Shown piece by piece: positions 8,502 through 13,362 of a stretch of DNA of 13,362 nucleotides (position 1 is its first letter; each line of letters starts with the position of its first letter). The notes beneath the pieces are model-generated. The model was not told where the DNA came from. It did no database searches and was given only the letters and a program-made list of their open reading frames with translations. Source of the stretch: Rhodobacter sp. Its GTDB lineage: Bacteria > Pseudomonadota > Alphaproteobacteria > Rhodobacterales > Rhodobacteraceae. The stretch covers positions 1 to 13,362 of the forward strand of contig JAIXVS010000285.1 in assembly GCA_027482795.1 (NCBI GenBank), in the 5' to 3' direction. The position numbers were made by a program, and so were the translations under genes.

Positions 8502-8530
8502 GGTTTAGCGGCGCACGGGGGGGCTGTCCA
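8502..8530 (-). promoter_or_regulatory. Candidate promoter of alaS-DUF1330
   Basis: On the minus strand TGGACA (8525-8530, 5 of 6 to TTGACA) is followed after 17 nt by TAAACC (8502-8507, 3 of 6). It lies between the recA terminator and the alaS start, about 29 nt before the ATG. The weak -10 keeps confidence low. Confidence 0.35.
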
Positions 8531-8553
8531 CGGGCCAGCCCAAATTTTCCAAC

Positions 8554-8586
8554 AAAAAAGGGCCAGACCCCTGCGGATCTGGCCCT
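8554..8586 (-). terminator. Intrinsic terminator of recA
   Basis: On the minus strand AGGGCCAGA and TCTGGCCCT form a 9-nt stem (plus-strand 8578-8586 and 8559-8567) with a ten-nt loop that can partly close. A run of Ts (8554-8559) follows. It starts 20 nt after the recA stop and separates recA from alaS. Confidence 0.9.
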
Positions 8587-8605
8587 GAAATAGTGCTGTT
8601 ATCGC

Positions 8606-9688
8606 TTATTCGTCCAAAATCGGGGTGTCTTCGGGGGCGATGGCAAAATCCAGCCCATTGGCACCGCGAATTTTGTCTTCGATATCTTGGGCCACAGCGG
8701 GGTTTTGCTTGAGGAATGACTTGGCATTTTCGCGGCCCTGGCCGATGCGTTCATCCTTGTAGGAGTACCAGCTGCCCGATTTTTCAACCACGCCTGCCTT
8801 GACGCCGATATCGACAAGTTCCCCCACTTTGGAAATGCCCTGACCATACATGATGTCAAATTCAACCTCGCGGAAGGGCGGCGAGACTTTGTTTTTGACC
8901 ACTTTGACGCGGGTCGAGTTGCCGATGACTTCGTCGCGGTCTTTGATCGCGCCGATGCGGCGGATGTCTAGGCGCACGCTGGCATAGAATTTCAGCGCAT
9001 TGCCGCCCGTGGTGGTTTCGGGGCTGCCGAACATCACGCCGATTTTCATGCGGATTTGGTTGATGAAAATCACCATCGTGTTGCTGCGGCCAATCGATGC
9101 GGTTAGCTTGCGCATGGCTTGAGACATCAGGCGCGCCTGCGATCCCATCTGCATATCGCCCATGTCGCCTTCGATTTCCGATTTGGGCACAAGGGCGGCC
9201 ACCGAATCGACCACAATCACATTCACCGCGCCCGAGCGTACCAGCGTATCGACAATTTCCAGCGCCTGTTCGCCCGTATCGGGCTGGCTGATCAGCAATT
9301 CATCCAGATTGACGCCCAGCTTTTTGGCATATTGCGGATCAAGCGCGTGTTCGGCATCGACAAAGGCGCAAACCCCGCCTTTTTTCTGCGCTTCGGCCAC
9401 CACATGCAGCGTCAGCGTGGTTTTGCCCGACGATTCTGGCCCGTAAATTTCGATAATCCGCCCTTGGGGCAGCCCGCCAATGCCAAGGGCAATGTCCAGC
9501 CCCAAGCTGCCCGTTGATGTTGCTTCGATATCCATGACAGGGTTATCGGCCCCCAGCTTCATGATCGAGCCTTTGCCAAACTGCCGCTCGATCTGCGCCA
9601 GCGCCGATTCCAGCGCCTTTTGCTTTTCAGGGTTGCCCTTGTCCATACCGTGTTTTCCCGTAAATTCCAAAAGATTAGCAACTGCCAT
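8606..9688 (-). CDS. recA: Recombinase RecA
   Basis: From the chosen start the product is 360 residues and matches bacterial RecA throughout. It polymerises on single-stranded DNA, catalyses strand exchange and triggers LexA self-cleavage. The Walker A motif is GPESSGKT (83-90), the catalytic Glu113 is in DAEHAL, Walker B is VIVVD (157-161), and loop L2 follows FINQIR (208-213). The C-terminal tail is acidic (APEDTPILDE). The frame is open further upstream, to 9832, but that extension crosses promoter-like sequence and has no RecA similarity. The double ATG at 9691/9688 follows AAAAGGGA, and the second ATG has the better 7-nt spacing. A later ATG (Met15 in this numbering) is less likely. It lies downstream of cckA across 224 nt with its own candidate promoter and LexA-like sites. 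Confidence 0.97.
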   Translation of the reverse strand: MAVANLLEFTGKHGMDKGNPEKQKALESALAQIERQFGKGSIMKLGADNPVMDIEATSTGSLGLDIALGIGGLPQGRIIEIYGPESSGKTTLTLHVVAEAQKKGGVCAFVDAEHALDPQYAKKLGVNLDELLISQPDTGEQALEIVDTLVRSGAVNVIVVDSVAALVPKSEIEGDMGDMQMGSQARLMSQAMRKLTASIGRSNTMVIFINQIRMKIGVMFGSPETTTGGNALKFYASVRLDIRRIGAIKDRDEVIGNSTRVKVVKNKVSPPFREVEFDIMYGQGISKVGELVDIGVKAGVVEKSGSWYSYKDERIGQGRENAKSFLKQNPAVAQDIEDKIRGANGLDFAIAPEDTPILDE

Positions 9689-9694
9689 CATGTT

Positions 9695-9702
9695 TCCCTT
9701 TT
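9695..9702 (-). promoter_or_regulatory. Ribosome-binding site deciding the recA start
   Basis: AAAAGGGA on the minus strand lies 7 nt before the ATG at 9688 and 4 nt before the ATG at 9691. It rules out the longer open frame that begins at 9832. Confidence 0.75.
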
Positions 9703-9745
9703 GACAAGGCCGCAAGGGCATTCCCCTGCCGCGTTCTGCGCCGAT

Positions 9746-9760
9746 GTTCCGCCTTTGTTT
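9746..9760. promoter_or_regulatory. Candidate LexA (SOS) operator of recA
   Basis: The plus strand reads GTTC-N7-GTTT, one mismatch from the alphaproteobacterial LexA direct repeat GTTC-N7-GTTC. It overlaps the start of transcription predicted from the candidate recA promoter (near 9757), where a repressor would block initiation. A further GTTC at 9733-9736 is not in phase (nine-nt spacer). Confidence 0.4.
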
Positions 9761-9764
9761 CCAT

Positions 9765-9793
9765 CTTATGTCCGATTTTTGAATACAAAACAA
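9765..9793 (-). promoter_or_regulatory. Candidate recA promoter
   Basis: On the minus strand TTGTTT (9788-9793) and CATAAG (9765-9770) are 17 nt apart and match the sigma-70 hexamers at 3 and 4 of 6 positions. A second, poorer LexA-like pair (GTTC-N7-GTAT, 9783-9797) overlaps the -35. The predicted leader is about 70 nt. Confidence 0.35.
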
Positions 9794-9837
9794 GAACATT
9801 TTACGAAAATTAGTAGAATCACCTTGGCGCAAGTCTG

Positions 9838-9853
9838 GTTAATTTTTTCTAAA
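9838..9853 (-). promoter_or_regulatory. CtrA-box-like motif between cckA and recA
   Basis: The minus strand reads TTTA-N7-TTAAC, one mismatch from the CtrA consensus TTAA-N7-TTAAC. It lies some 45 nt upstream of the candidate recA -35 and about 60 nt after the cckA stop. The spacer is almost all A, so AT-richness alone could produce the match. Confidence 0.35.
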
Positions 9854-9912
9854 CAGATCGGCGTCCCGCTGCGGGTTTGGATAAAAATTATTGCAAATTG
9901 TCAAAAATTTTT

Positions 9913-12276
9913 TCAGCTATCTGCGGGTGGTTGCAGCTTGTCCTGCACGGCAAGGGTCAGGTCTGCCAGCGAAAAGGGTTTGGGCAGGAACGTGGCGTTG
10001 GTGATGCGGGCCTGATGCTCGTTCATCACATCTTCGGCATAGCCCGACACAAAAATCACAGGCACATTGGGCAGGATTTCTTGCGCCTCGCGCACCCAAG
10101 TGGGCCCATCCAGCCCAGGCATGATGACATCAGATATGAACAAATCCACCTGCATCCCGCCCGTGCGCAGCACCTCTAGCGCCTGCTCGCCCGATTCCGC
10201 CTCTAGCACGGTATAGCCGCGCAGGCGTAGGGCGCGGGCGGCAAAGGCGCGCACGGGGGCCTCATCTTCGACCAGCAGCACCACGCCTTCGCCTTGGCGC
10301 AGGGCGGCGGGTTTGGGGGCGGGGGCGGCCACCTCGCCCAAGGGGCGGTTATGGATAGGGAAATACAGGGTAAAGGTGGTGCCCTGCCCCAGCGCGCTGT
10401 CCACAAAAATAAACCCGCCCGATTGTTTGACAATACCGTAGGCGGTGGACAGGCCCAGCCCCGTCCCCTCGCCCGCGCGTTTGGTGGTAAAGAACGGCTC
10501 GAAGATTTTTTCCAAAATCTCCTCGCTTATCCCCGTGCCCGTATCGGCCACGGTGATTTTGGCATAATCACCCTTTGGCACATTGGCGCGGTTGCGAGCC
10601 AGATCGGCGGCCAGATGCACGGCCTCGGTCGTCAGGGTAATGGTGCCGCCCGATGGCATCGCATCGCGGGCATTGACCACAAGGTTCACAATCACCTGTT
10701 CAAGCTGCCGCTTATCGGCGCGGATATGGCCAATGCCGCTGCCATGATGCAAGGCAAGGCGCAGCTTTTCGCCCATCAGGCGGTTCAGCAGATGCGTCAA
10801 ATCCGAAAACACATCCTGCACATCCAGATATTCGGGTTGCAGGTTTTGCTTGCGCGAAAAGGCCAAAAGCTGGGCCACCAGCGCGGCGGCGCGGTTGGCG
10901 TTTTGGCGGATTTGCATCAGATCGGGGGTGCTGGGATCATCGCCCGTGTGGCGCAGCAGCAAAAGATCGGTATTGCCCGAAATTGCCGTCAGCAAATTGT
11001 TAAAGTCATGCGCCACGCCCCCTGCCAGTTGGCCAATGGCCTGCATCTTTTGGCTTTGCACAAACTGCGCCTCTAGGGTTTTGATCGCATTGCCGTCTTG
11101 GATCACGGCCAGCACCGAAGGGCGCGCGCTTTCGACCATGCGGCGCAGAGAGACTTGCACGAAGTTATTCTTTTCCGCGCCGCCGTTCAGGCGCAAAAAC
11201 TGCGTGTCTTGCGGCAGGCGCCCTTCGGCCACATCGGACAGCCAATCAGACACGGGGCGGCCCAAAAAATCGAACATTTCATGCACATAGGCCCCGCTGC
11301 GATAGCTGGGCCCCAAAATCTCGCGCGCGGCGTGGTTGGCGGCGCGCAAGGCCCCATCGGGGGCAAAAATGGCCAAGGGCACGGGGATAATTTCAAAATC
11401 AGTGCGCAGGCTGGCGGGGCTTTGGGCGGCTGGCAAAGGGGCAAGGTAAATTTCGCGCCGCTCGCCGCTGGACGGCAATTCCAGCAGCATCACCGAAACG
11501 GGGCCGCTTTGCGCGGCCAAAATCAGCTCTTCGCCGTTGCGCCAGCTTTCAGGCGCGGACAGATCATTCAGATGTTTGGGCCGTTTGCCCAGCAGTTTGC
11601 GCAGCGCTTGGTTGGAATACAGCACAACCCCTGCCTTATTGGCCGTCAGCATGGGCAAAGACAGCGTATCGGCCCCAGCCGCGCCCCCAAGCGTGGGGGC
11701 CAAACTGTCTATGCGCCAAATTTTTTGTTCACTGTCCGCTTGGGCATATAGAACGATACGCACAGCGCCATCGCGGGTGGTAATTTCATCATGCGCGCTG
11801 CCATTGGCCTGCGCGCGCGCCGAAAGCCGCGCAATCAGCGCCATCGGGCTGGCGGTAAATTTGGAAAGAAGCTGCGCGATATTGCCCTGCTGATCGGGAT
11901 ACGCATCAGAAAACAGCGCCGTGGCCGCTGGGTTCATTTGCACAATCGCGCCCGTATCCCGCGCGACCAAAACTGCCGAGACATCCCGCATCATTAAAGC
12001 GACGGCATCGGCCGACAGGGCATTGGCCTGCTCTGCGTGTTTTGGGGCGGGCAAAATGGTCAGGCCCAACCAATAGATCAGCGTTCCCGAGCCGATAACA
12101 AACGAAGCGTTGACGATGGCTGGGCTAAATTGCCCAGGCACAACCAAAAGCGTGCTGCCCCCCAACAAGGCAATGGCAAGCGGAACGGTTACCGAACGCA
12201 AAGACGCAATCGACTTGCCAAACCGCTTGCGCAGACCAACTGGCAGCATTGTTCGCAAATGGAAGATTTGCGGCAC
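9913..12276 (-). CDS. cckA: Hybrid sensor histidine kinase CckA
   Basis: The 787-residue protein has the layout of CckA, the inner-membrane kinase/phosphatase that feeds phosphate through ChpT to CtrA. Two N-terminal membrane segments (about 29-47 and 53-75) are followed by PAS-like regions (about 90-200, 205-285 and 295-400). The HisKA domain has His423 in GGVAHDFNNLL; the ATPase domain has the N box around Asn535, ADTGTG (577-582) and GEGTGLGLS (602-610). A C-terminal receiver domain carries Glu670-Asp671, the phosphoacceptor Asp716 (ISDVIMP), Ser744 and Lys766 (LPKPFS). The start is GTG at 12276, because AAGGAT lies ideally upstream; the next ATG (Met10) has no such site. No clear terminator separates it from recA. 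In Rhodobacter capsulatus LexA is reported to repress cckA, so sitting beside recA is notable. Confidence 0.95.
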   Translation of the reverse strand: MPQIFHLRTMLPVGLRKRFGKSIASLRSVTVPLAIALLGGSTLLVVPGQFSPAIVNASFVIGSGTLIYWLGLTILPAPKHAEQANALSADAVALMMRDVSAVLVARDTGAIVQMNPAATALFSDAYPDQQGNIAQLLSKFTASPMALIARLSARAQANGSAHDEITTRDGAVRIVLYAQADSEQKIWRIDSLAPTLGGAAGADTLSLPMLTANKAGVVLYSNQALRKLLGKRPKHLNDLSAPESWRNGEELILAAQSGPVSVMLLELPSSGERREIYLAPLPAAQSPASLRTDFEIIPVPLAIFAPDGALRAANHAAREILGPSYRSGAYVHEMFDFLGRPVSDWLSDVAEGRLPQDTQFLRLNGGAEKNNFVQVSLRRMVESARPSVLAVIQDGNAIKTLEAQFVQSQKMQAIGQLAGGVAHDFNNLLTAISGNTDLLLLRHTGDDPSTPDLMQIRQNANRAAALVAQLLAFSRKQNLQPEYLDVQDVFSDLTHLLNRLMGEKLRLALHHGSGIGHIRADKRQLEQVIVNLVVNARDAMPSGGTITLTTEAVHLAADLARNRANVPKGDYAKITVADTGTGISEEILEKIFEPFFTTKRAGEGTGLGLSTAYGIVKQSGGFIFVDSALGQGTTFTLYFPIHNRPLGEVAAPAPKPAALRQGEGVVLLVEDEAPVRAFAARALRLRGYTVLEAESGEQALEVLRTGGMQVDLFISDVIMPGLDGPTWVREAQEILPNVPVIFVSGYAEDVMNEHQARITNATFLPKPFSLADLTLAVQDKLQPPADS

Positions 12277-12282
12277 AGATTG

Positions 12283-12288
12283 ATCCTT
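12283..12288 (-). promoter_or_regulatory. Ribosome-binding site deciding the GTG start of cckA
   Basis: AAGGAT on the minus strand ends 6 nt before the GTG at 12276. This is the strongest Shine-Dalgarno near the gene start and favours GTG over the ATG 27 nt downstream. Confidence 0.7.
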
Positions 12289-12326
12289 GCGTGTTTCCAG
12301 ACTTTAGCAGGCTTACACGGAAATGG

Positions 12327-12342
12327 TTAATGAACTCCTAAC
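12327..12342. promoter_or_regulatory. CtrA-box-like motif upstream of cckA
   Basis: The plus strand reads TTAA-N7-CTAAC and the minus strand TTAG-N7-TTAAC; each has one mismatch from TTAA-N7-TTAAC. With flanks it forms a pseudo-palindrome, GGTTA-N9-TAACC. It lies 51-66 nt upstream of the cckA start codon. Read on the minus strand, the TTAAC half would sit near a -35 position, with only a poor -10 (CTAAAG) 17 nt on. Confidence 0.45.
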
Positions 12343-12359
12343 CACTCCCAGATGCCAAA

Positions 12360-12388
12360 GTTATGCACAGGCAAGGGATATTTTGCAA
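12360..12388 (-). promoter_or_regulatory. Candidate cckA promoter
   Basis: On the minus strand TTGCAA (12383-12388) and CATAAC (12360-12365) are 17 nt apart, each matching 4 of 6 sigma-70 positions. Transcription would start near 12353, placing the CtrA-like motif in the early leader, where bound protein would repress rather than activate. Confidence 0.4.
12361..12369 (+). promoter_or_regulatory. DnaA-box match overlapping the candidate cckA -10
   Basis: TTATGCACA fits the DnaA-box consensus TTATNCACA at every position. It overlaps the CATAAC -10 hexamer of the candidate cckA promoter. It is a single box in a 153-nt intergenic region, so it looks like a possible regulatory site rather than part of an origin. 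Confidence 0.4.
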
Positions 12389-12429
12389 CCTAAAGCTTTA
12401 AAATTTTCTATAGCACACTTTAATTTTCG

Positions 12430-13362
12430 TCATTTGGATGTCGATTTGTTCAGCACGGCCAGAAAGAAACCATCACCGTCGTCTGGGTGGTTTAGGCCAA
12501 ACCGCTGCATGTTTCGCAGGGAAAAATCGGGGTGGCGCGTCAGAAATGCGGCGACCTGCGCCTCATTCTCGCGGGTCAGCACAGAACAGGTGGCATAGGC
12601 CAAGGTGCCGCCCGCCGCCAACAGCGCGGCCGCACTGTTCATAATTTGGGCTTGCAGCGCGATGGTTTCTGCCAGTTTTGCAGGGGTCAGCGCCCATTTG
12701 CCCTGCGGATCGCGCCGCCAAGAGCCAGAGCCCGAACAGGGCACATCAGTTAAGATCATATCGTAAAGTACCGATTTAGAATGATTATTTAGAATTGCTA
12801 TTTCTGCACCCGCGCGGGCCGCACGGGCGGGTAAATCGGCCATGCGGCGGGCAATGGCATCATAGGCGAAAACTGATACTTGTTTATTATCATATACTTG
12901 CGATGCAATGCTAAGAGTTTTTCCGCCGCCGCCCGCGCAATAATCCAGTATCCGCCCCGATTTTGGCAGATCGATATTTTCGATCACACGCTGCGAAGAG
13001 GCATCTTGCAGTTCGATCCAGCCAGACACGTAAGCAAATGTATTTCTAATTTTTCTTTCATTTGCAATAACTTGCAGGCCATATTTAATGTTTTGAATTA
13101 ACTGCGTTCGCACCCCTTCTTCGGCCAATTTGGCCTGCGTTTGCGCCAGCGTCGCGCGAATGGGGTTTACGCGCAGGAAAACGGGGGCGCGGGCCGTTAG
13201 GGCTGTTAGCACCCGCGGGTAGTCTGCCCCCACATCCTGATGCATGACATCGATCAGCCAATCAGGGGCGTCCAGCGCCTCGGCCGCAGTGGGGGGGCGG
13301 GGCTGATCGGCGGGGCCGATCACGGATGGCGCATGGCCCTGCCCGTTAAACAGCGCCGCCTC
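12430..13362 (-). CDS. RsmB-like 16S rRNA (cytosine-5) methyltransferase, 5'-truncated by the window edge
   Basis: The frame is open to the right edge (the edge residues read EAALFNGQGHAPSV before the GTG codon at 13323), so that GTG is probably internal and the gene starts outside. Numbering from the GTG codon, the SAM-binding motif I is LDYCAGGGGKT (126-136), motif IV is DVPCSGSGSWRRDP (193-206) with Cys196, and motif VI is YATCSV (243-248) with Cys246, the expected nucleophile of Sun/NOL1-family m5C methyltransferases. RsmB methylates C967 of E. coli 16S rRNA; the same target here is inferred, as related RsmF/NOP2 enzymes share these motifs. Several stretches (about 12751-12807, 12871-12900, 13031-13100) are strikingly AT-rich against a GC-rich background, while the catalytic motifs keep normal composition. 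It lies upstream of cckA on the same strand, with no intrinsic terminator between them. Confidence 0.88.
   Translation of the reverse strand, partial: EAALFNGQGHAPSVIGPADQPRPPTAAEALDAPDWLIDVMHQDVGADYPRVLTALTARAPVFLRVNPIRATLAQTQAKLAEEGVRTQLIQNIKYGLQVIANERKIRNTFAYVSGWIELQDASSQRVIENIDLPKSGRILDYCAGGGGKTLSIASQVYDNKQVSVFAYDAIARRMADLPARAARAGAEIAILNNHSKSVLYDMILTDVPCSGSGSWRRDPQGKWALTPAKLAETIALQAQIMNSAAALLAAGGTLAYATCSVLTRENEAQVAAFLTRHPDFSLRNMQRFGLNHPDDGDGFFLAVLNKSTSK

Noticed and set aside
8521..8541. GGGCTG...CAGCCC inverted repeat upstream of alaS as a leader or attenuator
   Set aside because: The stem is only six pairs, overlaps the candidate promoter -35 rather than the leader, and there is no leader peptide or T-box sequence.
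7850..8593. Plus-strand open frame (247 codons) antisense to alaS
   Set aside because: It is a shadow of the conserved AlaS N-terminal coding region and runs through the recA terminator.
9689..9832. In-frame N-terminal extension that would make RecA 408 residues
   Set aside because: The extra residues have no RecA character, cross the candidate promoter and LexA-like sites, and the ATG pair at 9691/9688 has a clear AAAAGGGA ribosome-binding site.
9867..9877. CCCGC-T-GCGGG inverted repeat after cckA as a terminator
   Set aside because: The stem is short with almost no loop, and on the minus strand no T-run follows, so it cannot be defended as the cckA terminator.
10294..11076. Plus-strand open frames antisense to cckA
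   Set aside because: Their Gly/Gln/Arg-rich products mirror the CckA kinase and ATPase codons; no start signal or domain supports them.
12391..12400. TAAAGCTTTA palindrome after the rsmB-like gene
   Set aside because: It is a short AT-rich palindrome in an AT-rich gap, with no GC stem or T-tail to make a terminator and no matching copy elsewhere in the window.
12277..12429. Replication origin, considered because of one DnaA box, CtrA-like motif and AT-rich sequence
   Set aside because: There is only one DnaA box, the region is 153 nt long, and it fits a cckA promoter better. An origin would need a cluster of boxes and an unwinding element.

Overview
The window reads as a chromosomal, housekeeping-rich segment of an alphaproteobacterium, most likely from the Rhodobacterales (Roseobacter/Rhodobacter group). 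The grounds are the eukaryote-like homodimeric Icd, a CckA hybrid kinase (cell-cycle phosphorelay of alphaproteobacteria), the cckA-recA-alaS order on one strand, non-ATG starts, and a GC-rich intergenic hairpin element containing the CCCGAGGATATTT-type sequence that I recall as common between Rhodobacterales genes. No mobile element, CRISPR array, tRNA or rRNA is visible.

Layout. Positions 1-1428 (+): a tightly packed three-gene unit with the 3' part of an alpha/beta hydrolase, an unrecognised 85-residue protein, and an HD-domain nucleotidase-like protein starting at a TTG that overlaps the previous stop. Positions 1520-2734 (+): icd, with a candidate promoter. Positions 2735-2946: a dense array of four hairpins with alternative pairings. 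Positions 2947-3549 (+): a short YitT-type membrane protein. Positions 3635-5455 (+): typA/bipA, closed by a perfect bidirectional terminator that also serves the convergent minus-strand genes. From 5519 to the end everything is on the minus strand. Read 5'->3' on that strand it is an rsmB-like rRNA methyltransferase (5'-truncated by the window edge), cckA, recA (own terminator), alaS, and a DUF1330 protein 3 nt after alaS.

How it fits together. Most genes are core metabolism and translation (TCA cycle, alanyl-tRNA synthesis, ribosome-associated GTPase, rRNA m5C methylation). The unusual part is the cckA-recA pair, which joins the CckA-ChpT-CtrA regulatory input with the SOS recombinase. In the two intergenic regions around these genes I see motifs resembling CtrA boxes (TTAA-N7-TTAAC with one mismatch, at 12327-12342 and 9838-9853), a DnaA-box match (12361-12369) over a candidate cckA -10 element, and a near-consensus LexA direct repeat (9746-9760) near the predicted recA start of transcription. 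These are motif readings by eye, not demonstrated sites.

I did not find a clearly new multi-gene system. The best leads are the hairpin array after icd, the cell-cycle-type motifs around cckA/recA, the patchy AT-rich composition of the rsmB-like gene, and the unknown 85-aa protein coupled to the HD gene.
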